Positions 36,556 through 47,948 of a DNA stretch of 57,069 nt are shown piece by piece. The notes under the pieces are model-generated. The model searched no databases. It worked only from the letters and a program-made list of their open reading frames with translations, and was not told the origin of the DNA. The translations under genes and the position numbers were made by a program. The first letter of the stretch is position 1. Each line of letters opens with the position of its first letter. The stretch comes from Pleurotus djamor (lineage: Eukaryota; Basidiomycota; Agaricomycetes; Agaricales; Pleurotaceae), in contig JAPEVF010000265.1 of the NCBI GenBank assembly GCA_029747585.1, positions 1-57,069 of the forward strand, read 5' to 3'.

Positions 36556-37900
36556 TCATTGGTCCTTCTTCTCGTCAGTTTCATCACTACAAACGGAGAA
36601 GAGAAGATTTCAGCAAACATCATTGCACGGGGGAGAATTGAGTCTTTCTTACCCGTCCTCGCCGTCGCTACGATCATCTGACGCCCCCGAAGTTCCCGTC
36701 AAAACTCTGTACACGATTCTCAAGATCATGTAGAACCAGATTATTTGTAGTATCTATTGGCGATGTTAGCATTGCGGACCGTTCAGAAATGATCAAAGAG
36801 ACGGACCTGTAGAGCGACGAGCATGACAACGAAAGCAATCCAGTTATCCCGTGTGAGGAAGTATCCTTCCGAAGGAGCCCATCGGAAAGGAATGAGCCTT
36901 GGAGTGTCGAAGTATGTTGAAACGATGACCAGGATGAAGAGAGCATGGCGCGTCGCTGCCCATGATATCACATAGAAGCCAAATATGCAGTCAGTGAGCA
37001 TTTGGCTGATGTGCAGGTAGAGGGTCATCTTGGCGAGCTAATAAAATTCGAGGTCGAGTCAATGATCGTCGAGGTAGCGGGAAAAGTGGGCTCACCGGCA
37101 AGAAGATGTCACACCAGTCCATTAGAACCATTATTAGGCACCCAACCCGAGTGAAGTTGTAGAAGTAACTCAGTCCCATGAGGGTGACGGTAATGACATG
37201 GTGGGTCATCATCTGGATATGGTCTGAACGACGAGCCTCAGCATTGATGATGAATATCTGGTGAGTGTAGAAGGCCGTTTGGGTAATGTAGTAGAATTTG
37301 AGGGGGGCAGCAAGGGGAGTGTGTGGGTAGTCGACCCATAGGTCCGACAAATCGGAAAGGCGCGTTGGCAGGTTACAGTGTACGTACTAGAGAGCGACAG
37401 TCAGTATTGGGGAAGCTAGGCACCAGCTCAGTTGGACGCACCAAGCCAAATGACCATTGCAGGGTGTAATAAATCACAGACCAGCCTTGCTCTGCGAACC
37501 TGAGGACACTCCGATTGACTTGCTTCAGTTCCTTGGTGGTATAGTGCAGCCCGCTCGCGCTCCCGTTTGCGTTTCCATTGGCATGAACAGCATTCCCGTT
37601 GCTCTTGGCCGACCCATTCAGCTTGGCTACCTGTTTTTGCCGTTTCTGCGTGTCCAAGTCCTTCATCAACTTCCACCGGGCGAACGGCTCGAAAGCGAAA
37701 ACGCGAATAACGTCGCGTAGTATGGCCATGACAGCCATACAAGTGATAAGAAAACATATGTCCTTAGGGCCCGTGCCATAGTAGGCAGAGCTTGGCCAGG
37801 AATCCACATTTGCCGGGGTATCTGTTGGGTATTGAAGAGTAAAGAACGGAGCCAGAAAAGAGGGGAACCGCTGGAGAATATTCATCGTTGACGCTGCCAT
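36556..37900 (-). CDS. LAG1: Ceramide synthase (LAG1/LAC1, TLC domain)
   Basis: Five exons (37900-37442, 37386-37096, 37037-36807, 36753-36653, 36586-36556) give 370 residues. It is polytopic. The TLC/Lag1 signature is complete, with the catalytic HH at about residues 215-216 in THHVITVTLMGLSYFYNFTR, followed by MDWCDIFLP. An acidic tail (SDDRSDGEDGDETDEKKDQ) is typical of fungal Lag1/Lac1, where CK2 phosphorylation acts. The enzyme acylates sphingoid bases with acyl-CoA in the ER. A longer start upstream (in-frame to 37966) exists, but MAASTMNILQ at 37900 is more natural. A loop rich in Asn/Gly/Ala (about residues 85-115) is species-specific filler. It is divergent from the gene at 38242, with 341 bp between starts. 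Confidence 0.93.
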
Positions 37901-38241
37901 TGCCCTGGAGTTTTTGTCGTTAACAGCACATAAAACGACGCGTCTGGTGAAGAAGTGAACAGCCAAAATAATGAGATCAGACCATTTTTGATATACGTGC
38001 AGGGGGAAAACTCACTGGAAGTGATTTGGGGAGACGGGCCTGGGGGAGGAGGAGGATGTGGTTGACGGGGAACGTGCAAAAAGCACAGGGCCCTTTTTGT
38101 ATGGCAGAGGGAGGGAAAGGGAGAAATATAGGAACCACGCTCCCCTGCACTTTTAGTTACGGTCGAAGTTGGCTATTACCCAACCAGATCAAGGCGCTTC
38201 AGCACGTGGGCGCATTTTATATCTTTCCCTTTTCTCCCCCA

Positions 38242-39224
38242 ATGAGTTCCTCGTCAAATCAGCCAAATACGACTCTGTACGTCAACAATCTCAATGAAAA
38301 GATAAACAAGGAGGAACTGCGTTCTCAACTCTATGCTCTCTTCACGACATACGGCAAGGTCATCGATGTCGTCGCCTCCAAAAGTCAGAAAATGAGGGGA
38401 CAGGCGTTTTTGGTCTTCAATGACCTGGCGGGGGCGACGTCTGCGATGCGTGCTTGTGAAGGACTGTCGTTTTATGATAAACCACTTGTAAGTAGTCAAA
38501 TATATCTGTTCAGCAAGTACATGAGTGTGAACCGAAATCTGCAGCACATCGATTACGCTAAAACAAAATCCTGGGCTACATCGAAGAAGGAGGACCCAAA
38601 CTTTGTCCCCCCNATCGTCAGCCAATGCCAGTGCTCTCGTGAAGCAAGGCCAATCAGCCGTGCAGAAGCGATCGAGGGAAGATGAAGCCCATGACGGCGA
38701 GAGACAAGTCAAGCGAGAGAAGAGTGACGACAGTAGTGACGACGAAGAGATGGAAATCGACGAAGACGACGAGGACAATGGTGCATCCAAGTCGAACGGT
38801 GCTACCGGTATGTCGTGCATGTTCATCAGAATACATTCGCCGCATCTGCTTCACAATCCTCGTTTTCCGTTCGTCTTTCGGTAACAAAGGTGGCTCTGCG
38901 ATCCCCCAAGCCGTTCAGCATCCAACGCCAAGATTATTGTGCACAAACCTTCCTCAGGAAGTCACAGAGAGCGTCTTATCTGTCCTTTTCCAACAGTACG
39001 TCTCAACCTATTGCGTATAATATATCCGTGATGAACGTGCGTCCAGATACAATGGGTATAAGAGTTGCGAGGTATTGCCCTCGCCGACACCTAACGCGGA
39101 CGGTCAACGCGTAAAATTCGCGCGAGCTTACTTCCAGTCAGCCGAATTAGCCACGGCCGCCCAAGGAGCATTGAATGGGTTCTCTCTCAAGAAAGGCTGG
39201 GCCATGTCCGTCGCGTACTTCTAA
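38242..39224 (+). CDS. U1A/U2B''-type snRNP protein with two RRMs
   Basis: Four exons (38242-38487, 38545-38807, 38890-38995, 39047-39224) give about 263 residues when the N at 38613 is dropped. RRM1 is diagnostic: TLYVNNLNEKINKEELRSQL, KMRGQAFLVFND and FYDKPLHIDYAKTKS, closely matching metazoan U1A/U2B''. A charged linker (SDDSSDDEEMEIDEDDED) precedes RRM2 (LLCTNLPQEVTESVLSVLF, with a degenerate RNP1, ARAYFQSAE). The expected role is binding of the U1 or U2 snRNA stem-loop in the spliceosome. As in Drosophila Snf, one protein may serve both. Without dropping the N the frame breaks in exon 2 (VPP|SSANASALV). Confidence 0.88.
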
Positions 39225-39355
39225 CTCGTATGTGTTTTCCACCATTTAACCAAAGTGTCTATCCTTATACAATTATTTCTTTCACTCGAGAGCTTAGCTG
39301 ATGAACTATATGATGCAGCAATCTCTTCCGACGCAGTATACATTAAATTCCCTCA

Positions 39356-40350
39356 TCATGTACTCAATGCTTTCAGTATCAACTCTCCAAGAGGACCTGC
39401 AGATGCTGGATTTTGACCAGTATACAGCTGGCCGTCAACCGTGGTGTGTGACTTTCGGGAAAGATATTAGCGTCATATTTCGTTTTGGGAAGTAAATCAA
39501 GCTTCCTCACCTTCCATGGATCTGCGGCTTTTTCGTATTTGCCACCCAACTCAGTCAGCTTGGTTTCTAGTAGGAACGGAACAGCATCGAGGGCTTTCAT
39601 CAATCCCTCTTCATGGTTGGAAAACCCGGTGAAGGCTCTTCCTTCGAAGATTGATTTTCCAGAAGTGTCCACGGCTCCAACGAGTGCTCTACAACAAGGA
39701 ATCAATATCAGTGTCGCGAATTCCCGTTTTTGCCCTTCAAGACGTACCCAGTCCCATGGCACACAGCTGATACCAATTTGCCTGCTTGCCAGAACTAAAG
39801 AAGAGCGTTCAGCAAACCGTGTGGGCAAAGAACAGGACGAAAGTGACTTACTTCGGATGCCAATTTCGCATTCGCAGAATCGGACGCCAAGTCGAGGATC
39901 GGTCCATGACCACCAACGTAGAAGATGGCTTCATAGTCGTTGGCATTGATTTGTGTCAACGTCTGTGCCGTCTCGAATTTGCTCTTCACAGCCGGGTCAA
40001 CGAGGAACTTCGCGCATTCAGCGTCTTCTTTCCAAGCCTAATTTTGTCGAGAAACAGGTCCATCAGCGGTCTGGCTCAACCGAAGGAATTCATGACTCAC
40101 CGTAATGCTCGCTTCGTCGATGGGCGGATTTGGACCCTTAGGAGCAGCGAAGTCAATTTGGAATTTATTGTTCAGGATGTAGTAAGGATGAGCAGCCTCT
40201 GGGAGGTACCACCCCTGCAATTTCAGAAGAAAAACAATGATTTAGTGGACTGAGTACATTGAGGATACAACTGATGCGTACAGTTGCACCTCCAACGAGA
40301 TTCTTGTCTGCGGATGTGAAGACGAAGAGGATTTTCTTCTGAGACGACAT
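39356..40350 (-). CDS. HSP31: HSP31-like DJ-1/PfpI family protein (glyoxalase III/chaperone type)
   Basis: Six exons (40350-40282, 40214-40101, 40037-39852, 39794-39748, 39688-39511, 39451-39356) give 229 residues with every phase consistent. The class-I glutamine amidotransferase-like fold is evident from MSSQKKILFVFTSADK, the conserved glutamate in GWYLPEAAHPYY, YEAIFYVGGHGPILDL and the nucleophile elbow SAVCHGTGAL with catalytic Cys-His. The end TGQNPASAGPLGELIL fits fungal Hsp31-type proteins, which convert methylglyoxal to lactate without cofactor and protect against carbonyl and oxidative stress in the cytosol. It is convergent with the U1A-type gene, with only 131 bases between stops. 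Confidence 0.9.
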
Positions 40351-40689
40351 CACTGAGTTTGAGTAGGGCCCTGAGAGTAGGTGTGTGAAGGTGAAATTCC
40401 GGGTATTCGTGCTTTCATTCCCTCGTTTCTGAGACCTTTTAAACCATCATGAGGGGCACCTGCTTATTCAGTCCATTGGTGATCCACGGTAGCTTGCGTC
40501 AGTGGTGACAAGCCCAAGCTGATTCCCAATCGCATTACCGGATCCGGTAAAAGATTGATAAGCCCAATGGGTGCTTCCAAATCCCAAGCCTTTGAGTACT
40601 GGAGACATCGGTGACAAGAGAAGCGTTCTGAAACCCTCGCGTCTCACGCAAGTCTGTCACCGAGAGCAGGTTGAGGTACGCGAGGAAAC

Positions 40690-40880
40690 CCCGCAGTAGA
40701 AATGCCCTGGTAGGACAAGAAAAGCAATAAGATAACGAACGCCGGTAAATTAAAACACCATGTTGTACTCGAACGGCGCGCCCGTAGAGGCTTGGGACAT
40801 AGAGCATGTCATCTTCTTGCGTACCACGTTGGCCTGAGTTTCACGAAGAGCATGCTGACGTTCCCGATGAGGGAATTGGG
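40690..40880 (-). pseudogene. Relic of the CCDC47 3' end
   Basis: This piece resembles about 43840-44040, the last exon and 3' flank of CCDC47. On the minus strand it reads RERQHALRETQANVVRKK, against KERKRALRKTQGKVVRK followed by stop in the parent. It then continues through a shared 3' flank (CCTCTACGGGCGCG, ACAACATGGTGTT, ATCTTATTGCTTTT, CCTCGCGTAC). The stop codon is lost, and nothing upstream of the last exon is preserved. Confidence 0.75.
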
Positions 40881-40976
40881 CACTTGAGAAGCGTAGGTGA
40901 GGCCTCAGGCCTCAGGGGTGAGTGCAATAGTACGGACTGGCTACTGGACAAAAACGCTGGTTTGACAGTAAGTGTG

Positions 40977-43077
40977 TCATGAACGCCTTTTTCTAAACAT
41001 CACTCTAGCATCATCGTTGACCATCATTGCTCCAGCGAACCAGTTGGCAGGTGGCCTTTCGTTCTCGAGCTTGACATCATAGTTGAGGAGGACATGTGCG
41101 AGCATGACCTTCAGTTCATTCGCTGCAAAGAATCTTTACCGCCAAAAACCATGGATGAGCATAGAACTGGAAATGAAAGACAAAAGCTTGTCTCGACGCA
41201 CCTTCCAGGACAGGCATGGCGCCCGTGACCCCAAAACAAATGTTCCGGACTGGTCTGCACGAATTGATGGCTGGATGATGTCGATTCGTGACTTTCTGAG
41301 TCCCGCATATCGGAAAACCGAAACCCATCGAAATCGTGGGGTTTGGCGTAATTCTCTTCACTGTGATGAGCATCCCATCCAGCAAATGCAACGGATGTGC
41401 CTTGGGGGAGGTGTGTTCCATCGGAGAAGGTGAAGCCTCCAGGCTTGCAGACGGTGCGGAACAATGTGACTGACATACACAGTCGTGAGCGAAATGTTTC
41501 TGGCCTTGCATTGGCTGTTCAAGGGCTTGGAAGAACTCACGAGAGAGCAAACCTTCGAACCGAGCACATTCACGGACGAAACTATCCAACTCGCGTAGCT
41601 TTTCCATTGAACCTTTCGACCACCCCTCTTGCTTGACAACGGTCTCAACTTCCTTTCGAAGAGGATCGATGTACTCGGGTCGCCGAGCAAGCTGGAGAAG
41701 GACTTGCGCGAACGTCTAACTTTGATGTCAGCTACCAAGACATCTTGACGGCTGAACGGCCAAAATTCTTACGGTTGTGGTGTTTTGAATAGATGCAAAA
41801 TTCACCAAAAGAACTCGTTTTGTGTACGAAGTAAGATTGGTCTTGTATTCGGGAGAGGCGTCCATAAACCAAGTGATGAGATCATTCTGATTAATATGAG
41901 CAGAGATAAGACAAATCGTAGTCGATAGAACGATGACGGCAACGCACCTGTCTACCCTCTCTATCAGTGCCCAACTCAGTATCAAGTTTCATCCGCTGGG
42001 CAATAATGGGTTCAAGGTGTTTCTTGGCTCTACTGACGGCCTTGGGTGTGGGGGAGAGCAGCGGTCCAATGATCCTATGGTGATGGTGAAATAAGCAGAC
42101 TCGTAGGGATCAATAGAACTACGTGACTCACGGCCGGAATGCACGCGGTATGGCGTTCAGGATGAAACTATTTATCAGCAGTTGTAGAGTGAACTTGATG
42201 TTTAGGTCTGTCCAGTCTGGATCGCGGCCTTCAAAACCATAACCTAATATTCAGTATAGCTTCAGGATATCCACATTGAAGATTCCTTACAGAGCGGCAA
42301 CCCGACATACACGCGATTGCTTGTCCTCGTCACAACTTGCCTGACAGCGTCGAGTATCGTGACGGGGTTCCATTCTCCGGCGTTGATTAGCTGAAGTCAA
42401 TGTCAAAGTCAGATTATGGAGCAGAATGGCATACCTTCGGTTTGCGGGATATTGTCATTGAACGCCGTTGCAACCTCATCTATGACATCAGAGAACTTGG
42501 TGGCAAGGTTGCGCGTGAGGGGAGCTCGAATGACATCGATATGGTAGCGATGGTGGCTAGTGTCATTCCCGAAGAGATACGGTAATTGCAAGAACTATAA
42601 GCCAACGTAATTGAGTAAGTTGAGAAAGGAAGAGAACAAGCCACTGGAGGACCAGGATCATGGAGAGTGACTGACTTCTTTTGTAGCATCATAGAACGAC
42701 AATTCGTCTTCTCTAGCTCGGCGAATATCGTCCACTAGGCTCGGTTTGCTAAGGACGACCATCCATTTGCCTACCATCGGAACCTTGAACGCAGCGGACT
42801 GGTACCTTTCAATTCCCTCCTGTATCATGATGTGCCCGTCGCGGAAGAATCGAATAGCATCAACGAGTGAGGAGAGTTTTCCAGTTGAGCCGACGGCTGG
42901 GATGGCCCGCAGCTGAAGAGATGGGAGTTAGTTCTGAAGGGAAGTGGAGTGAAAGTGAGAACGCCGCAAAGCTGGTCGACGTACATCGGGCGTCGATTGG
43001 GTCAGCCATTGATTTACTAAGAAACCCATAGCCAAGAGCGCTGCAAAGGTAGCGATGTAGGGATGGTTGTCCAACAT
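40977..43077 (-). CDS. Cytochrome P450 monooxygenase (paralog 3)
   Basis: This is an intact-looking member of the same P450 family as 20080 and 23104, with the same exon plan. It starts MLDNHPYIATFAALLAMGFL (membrane anchor). It continues through IPAVGSTGKLSSLVDAIRFF, LTRNLATKF, SNRVYVGLPLCK and DPDWTDLNIKF. The I-helix region is VNFASIQNTTT and the K-helix ExxR is ECAR. The heme loop is WGHGRHACPG, with W where paralog 1 has F. An intron falls after CPG, and the last exon ends VMFRKRRS. I found no stop or frame break. Location and chemistry are as for paralog 1, substrate unknown. It lies between CCDC47 and a CCDC47 relic, which suggests it arrived with or triggered a local rearrangement. 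Confidence 0.85.
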
Positions 43078-43139
43078 GACGAGACTGAGGATAGATATGG
43101 GGGAAGCAAGCAGGTAACTGCATTTGCCACCTAGTAGCT

Positions 43140-43970
43140 TATAACCGCCATCGGTGGTGCTTCTCTGAAGACTAAATGACAGAGGAGGCGTGAGGGCTGT
43201 CCTTCAAGTATTCACTAGTGTCCCATCAGAGCATTCACAAAGGGGGTCGTACGCCTTCTGGATTTTGCTTTGATGTAGCTTGCAGCACTCAGAGGAACCC
43301 CCGCACAGTATTGCACGTCTTGGATAACGGGCGTGCCAATCTTGTCCAAGCCGAGGGAGATCCCTGTAGCGAAAAAACGCCCTACATACGTGATATTTCG
43401 TCAGCTTTACGCTTTCTGGGGAACAGATGACGAAGAGAGGACTGATATGATCCTGATATTACCTTATGACCTCCCAAATGAAGCCTGAAGTTTCGCAATG
43501 AAACCACAGGGAGGAACGTTGGGCCTCCCGAAGTAGAATGAACTCTGATGATCTACAACCAAATATTGGCAGAGCAGAGGATCCCAACCGAACAGGGCTG
43601 GACGTTGGGACCAAAGGCAAAATGAAAACTCGAAAGCATTAATGCCATCCGAGCAGCTATCATCCACGGAGCTCGAGCTGAACATTGGCGAGAAGGATAT
43701 GTATGGGGTGCAGCATGATAGCAATAATATACTTGGACGAGCATCGTCTTGGAAGCGAAGCACCTGAAAGTGTGGGAGTGGTAAGCCAGAAACGACGTCC
43801 TCGGTGGCCACAACGTACCTCCCCGACCAAGCATAACGTACGCGAGGAAATTCAGCCACAAAATACCCTGATCGAACAATAAAAGCAATAAGATAACAGG
43901 CAGTAAATTCAAACACCATGTTGTATAACTCGAAGGTTTGAACGCGCCCGTAGAGGCTTGGGGGGTATAT
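43140..43970. other. Spacer between P450 paralog 3 and CCDC47
   Basis: An open minus-strand frame (43919-43464) begins MVFEFTACYLIAFIVRSGYF just after the CCDC47 stop. The adjacent sequence is shared with the relic at 40690-40880, where this frame is disrupted. I read it as 3' flank rather than a gene. Confidence 0.45.
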
Positions 43971-45317
43971 CTACTTGCGTACAACTTTGCCCTGAGTCTT
44001 GCGAAGAGCGCGCTTGCGTTCCTTGTCAAGGATCTAAAATTAAAAAACACAAACACGGAGACACACATGAGAAACGGATGGGAGTGAGGGGAGAGTATGT
44101 GAGTACGCACTTTTTGTTGCTCAGCAGCACTGAGTTTCGAGATCCTCTCGTCCTCTTTCCTCTTCTTCTCAGCCTTCTTATCCTCAGCTTGTTGTTCCAA
44201 TTCCTCCCGTTTCTCTCGTTCCGAGTCAAGCTTGATCTCCTTCGTCACATCGTCACGGTACTTCTTCAGCTTACTCTTTGTCTCGGGCCTCAACGAGAGC
44301 TTGTGAAGCGAGTCGATAAAGTTGAACAGAGACTCGGTGAATTTGAGGGTGGGGTAGGGCGACGCAGAGGGAGGTGGGCAGTGTAAGGTGAGAATGACGT
44401 GTTTCTCTGATCCCTCTGGTGCTGTCGGGCGGTCGCGAGGTTGGTCCGTGATCTGGTTGGAAGGATGAACACGTCAGGTGGTTTCAGAAATAAGTAGTCA
44501 GAACGTACAGAAAGGGAGCGGAAGTACGGCAGGATAGCAGGGTCTTGCAACATCTGTACTAGGCCTGTGGATTTGATGACGCTGTCCGTCACGTCGGCAA
44601 ATTCTGACATGACCGAGAACTGAGAGGGGAGAGCCGCGTTGTCCGAAGTCTTGGTGAAGGTAAGATCCCAACGTCCATCTTTCGCCGTGCGTAGTTCTTC
44701 CTTCTTCACTACCGCCCATACGAAACCGTCATGCACCGCACCGTCCGAAAGTGTGAAATCCAGCTCAAGGTCGTCCGTATACGTGGTATGCACCTCAACG
44801 AGTCCGTATATCGTCTGATACAGCATTTGCAACAAGTCATGACGCGGTCGGAATTTGAAGATAGAGTGCAAAGAAGCAATGTTGCGTCTCCCGGTTGAAA
44901 AGTTGAAGCAATCGGAGTATCCGTCAGAAACCAAGCCATTCACAGTTGGTTTGGAGAACTGCGAGGATAGAAGCGGCATGTGTGCGTCGTACCTGTGGGT
45001 AGAAGCAGCTTAGTCCGCCGACCGTGCATACGAGCGAAAAGTGAACATACCACTTGTTCGCTCTTCGTGCGTTCTGTGATTTTCCATACAGGAAATATAT
45101 AACATAGAAGAGTATCCCCCCGATGAGGTATACCTCGTTTGTGAAATCTAGATGACCATAAGTTAGTAAACCGCAGAAATGGTTCCAGCAAAATGAACGC
45201 ACACGCTGGTCTGAAGGTCAAGAACCTCCATCTGTACTCGAGACCATCGTATTCCTCCGGCGTGTGGAATGGCGGCGGCGTCAGCGAGACCAAAAACTTG
45301 TTTATCTGGCTGGCCAT
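43971..45317 (-). CDS. CCDC47: CCDC47 homolog (ER membrane, PAT-complex/calcium-related)
   Basis: Five exons (45317-45203, 45147-45051, 44992-44509, 44452-44111, 44033-43971) give 366 residues. The start MASQINKFLVSLTPPPFHTP precedes a hydrophobic segment (VYLIGGILFYVIYFLYGKS). Next comes a cytosolic domain (GYSDCFNFSTGRRNIASL, FKFRPRHDLLQMLYQTIYG, FVWAVVKKEELRTAKDGRWD) and a highly charged coiled coil (DSEREKREELEQQAEDKKAE). It ends LRKTQGKVVRK. This is the DUF1682/CCDC47 family. In animals CCDC47 with Asterix forms the PAT complex, which shields hydrophilic transmembrane helices during insertion, and it affects ER calcium. A first exon further 5' that would supply a signal peptide cannot be excluded; the family often has one. 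Confidence 0.85.
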
Positions 45318-45663
45318 TTTTTTCTGGTACGAGGAGGTGGAGGTTGTTGTCGTGGCCGCTGAACGCGTACCGGCCAGAGCAGTGGAAATCAACGGATATT
45401 CGGCATTGGCCGAACTGGGCGCTCAAATACTCACATGGCGTTCGTGCCTGGCTTGCGGCGATCGTCGTGCCCCACAATCGAAACAACTCCAGCGATTGTG
45501 AGCCCCGCGTTCTTCGAACTCCTGTCTATCTGATCGTAATGGCGTTCTAGACCCTCCCCCTTAATAGCCACCATGCAGGCCGACGCGGATAAACCAGTGC
45601 GTAGGCCCTATAAAGTCTGCCTAGAAGCCTCCGACCTTGTGCTTCACTCTGCTATAGGCTTCT

Positions 45664-46119
45664 ATGATACCCAATACGCCAACAGACTATAGCAAGTTCG
45701 TCATAAGGATCATACCCCGCATGACAAAGTCCACGGCGTCAAAAACCCTGCATGCAGCATCGGGCGCAGCACCGCCGACAGCTTCGGTGGACCAGAAGGT
45801 CCTACGTCAATGCATCAATCTATCCTCGTCGTTCCTCGTCACAGACACAACGCTGAACCCGGAGGGAGGCGTGCAATCTTGGTTAACAGGTTTCTCCCAA
45901 CTTATTGATATGGTTTGCTTCCTCCATAACCGCGGGGAGTTAGAGCTGGAAACCATGAACGCGGCTAGCAAGGCCTGTTCCGAGTGCTGGAGCGTCGGAG
46001 GGTGCTGGAAGGGGCTTGAGGAGGCCAGAGACGTAGTCAGAGAAATGGCAACGAGGCTGAAGAAACTGTTAGACGCCAATGGGAAAACATACAAAGGAGA
46101 AAGAATCTACGCACCTTGA
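45664..46119 (+). CDS. Conserved hypothetical protein, single exon
   Basis: An uninterrupted frame of 151 residues runs between the divergent CCDC47 and the convergent MOB1. I do not recognise the family. The first 50 residues are low-complexity and basic, and a second start at 45721 (MTKSTASKTL) is possible. The rest is a compact, mainly helical domain with four cysteines (QCINLSSSFLV, WLTGFSQLIDMVCFLHNRGE, NAASKACSECWSV, RLKKLLDANGKTYKGERIY). The even amino-acid composition and clean flanks argue that it is real. Function unknown. Confidence 0.6.
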   Translation: MIPNTPTDYSKFVIRIIPRMTKSTASKTLHAASGAAPPTASVDQKVLRQCINLSSSFLVTDTTLNPEGGVQSWLTGFSQLIDMVCFLHNRGELELETMNAASKACSECWSVGGCWKGLEEARDVVREMATRLKKLLDANGKTYKGERIYAP

Positions 46120-46300
46120 AGCGTGCTGCCGATTCCAAGTTACTCGCATTTCATCACCATCTTGTCATCCATCATCTTGCAACCTATCTCCATAACACAT
46201 TTTGGACTACTCAATGGGATATTAGGACTTGTACATTACGTGTGCTCGTGGTATATAATTACATTCCGTTCCAGGACCTACTTAGACGCACGCACCCGCA

Positions 46301-47372
46301 CTACCGAGCTCTGTCTTCAGCCAGAATTGCCTCGTTGAGTTCATCCAGCGGAGCCAGCTCTTTCTTGTCGATCAGCTCGAACTCATTGATGAAAAGGAAG
46401 AAATGGCGGTAACTCGTGTTAAGGTGAGCTAGGAGAGACGAGTTAGGGGACGGCGGTGTCTTTGCTTCGATTGAACGGAGCGAAGTAAACTCACCTTCGA
46501 TGCCAAGAGCGCATATATGATCGAAGTGGTTGCTGTATATGTGTGCATACACTCTGAACAGGCGTCTTACGATGGTTCTAACCGTGTCCTTGAAGTTTCT
46601 AGGGAATGGCACACCTGGTGGGTCTGAGCGAGAGCCCGCAAGCATACAAGGATATACTAGACTTACCGATCTTGTTAGGGAAGACATTCTCATCATCGAG
46701 CAGGCCTTGCGCCCAATTCATCAACGCGTCAACATAGTCAGGAGCGGGAAGCTTCGTAGGACGCTTGTACTTGATGCCATCCTCCCAAAGATATTCATAT
46801 CTGAGACACGATCATGCATTACGAGCTGCTCGAATTGAACAGAGAGACTAGCAGACGCACCTTGGACCAGCGGACATGATGGGACACTAGAAGCATAACA
46901 TCTTCAGCCAAGGCCTAATCACGTACTCAAAACGTGGTTGACTACCTCTTGAGGAGTACAGAACTCCGTCACAGTGCCGTAAAGCATGTTCAAATGGTTG
47001 AAGAAATCCACAGCTGCGACCGACATCACGAATGTCAGTGCCCAGGCGCAACAGCGCAGGATCTCTCTGAAACGCACCATGTACAGCCAACCATTCATTT
47101 AGATCCTCTCCCTCGGGAAGTTGAACCGCCAACCTGAGATTTCCTGATCCCTACGCGATTCAGATCAGTTTCACCGTTGCAAAGAAGCGAAGGATCGGCT
47201 CACCAAAGTCGCCTCAGCGTACTTCCTCAGCTGATACTGCTTTGTCCCTTCTGGTACATCCTTGCGAGGCTTGAAAGTTCGCGTTTTCCCTCTGTATCAA
47301 GCTTGTTGATGCCGATGATTTATGAAGACAAACCCAAGGGTTGGTACTTACAGACCGAAAAAANGAGGACAT
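46301..47372 (-). CDS. MOB1: MOB1 kinase activator
   Basis: Eight exons (47372-47352, 47291-47204, 47150-47078, 47013-46946, 46886-46861, 46800-46667, 46614-46495, 46428-46301) give 218 residues once the N at 47364 is dropped, which turns the start into MSSFFGL-GKTRTFKPRKDV. The Mob fold is near-invariant: LAVQLPEGEDLNEWLAVHAV, the zinc ligands Cys-x4-Cys in FCTPQECPVM and His-x4-His in HIYSNH, KRPTKLPAPDYVDALMNW, and the C-terminal helix HFFLFINEFELIDKKELAPL. Mob1 binds and activates NDR/LATS-type kinases (Dbf2, Sid2) in mitotic exit, septation and the Hippo-like pathway. It is convergent with the gene at 45664. Confidence 0.95.
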
Positions 47373-47589
47373 TGCGCGTGCGAATGGATGAGAGAAGGAA
47401 CGGTTATCTGGAGAATCCTACATTATATAAGCGCCCACGAGCTAGCGCTGGTCGTAACGTACAAATGTCACAGTAAGTAATTGAAGGTGCGAAAGATCTG
47501 CAAGCCCTTGAGCTCGAGGCTAGCTACCTCTCTTGAGCATAAATTAAGGAATTAGTTGGGACAAAAATTAAGGTAAAGAGAAGCAATAA

Positions 47590-47663
47590 ATGGCCAACGT
47601 GGGGATCGAACCCAAGACCTTCGCGTTATTAGCACGACGCTCTAACCAGCTGAGCTAGTCGGC
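47590..47663 (-). tRNA. tRNA-Ile (anticodon AAT)
   Basis: The minus strand gives a 74-nt cloverleaf without an intron. The acceptor pairs GGCCGAC with GTTGGCC, the D arm is AGCTCAGCTGGTTAGAGC, and the anticodon loop CTAATAA carries AAT. The T arm loop is TTCGATC, and the discriminator is A. Confidence 0.93.
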
Positions 47664-47867
47664 CCTGATGCGATGCCTACCTTAAGTAGAACATAATTAT
47701 TCAGATAAGGTGACAAGGACTTTCCAATTCGACGCTGGTGTGTGGTCAAGTAACGGTCTCCTAGGGGGCCAGTAGTCGCATGGGCACTGCTAGGGCTTTG
47801 TGTTCGCGCTGAAACCGTTGTACGTAGTCCAGGGATTTACGACTGCTCTCTAATAGGTCCTTGCCTG

Positions 47868-47875
47868 ATATAAAA
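47868..47875 (+). promoter_or_regulatory. TATA box of NAD(P)-binding paralog 1
   Basis: TATAAAAG lies about 75-80 nt upstream of the ATG at 47949. The second paralog has a TATA element at a comparable position. Confidence 0.6.
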
Positions 47876-47948
47876 GAGAACCCATTAATTGCTATCCGCA
47901 ACCGTACCAATATTACTCACCTTCCTCGCTAGCACTACAGACAACTCC

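Noticed and set aside
37901..37966. Upstream in-frame extension of LAG1 (MAVHFFTRRVVLCAVND...)
   Set aside because: The extension does not resemble ceramide synthase N-termini, and MAASTMNILQ gives a normal start. Transcript data could change this.
43464..43919. Small membrane-protein gene (MVFEFTACYLIAFIV...) downstream of CCDC47
   Set aside because: The frame is disrupted in the duplicated relic at 40690-40880, has no recognisable family, and lies immediately after the CCDC47 stop, so it is best read as 3' flank.
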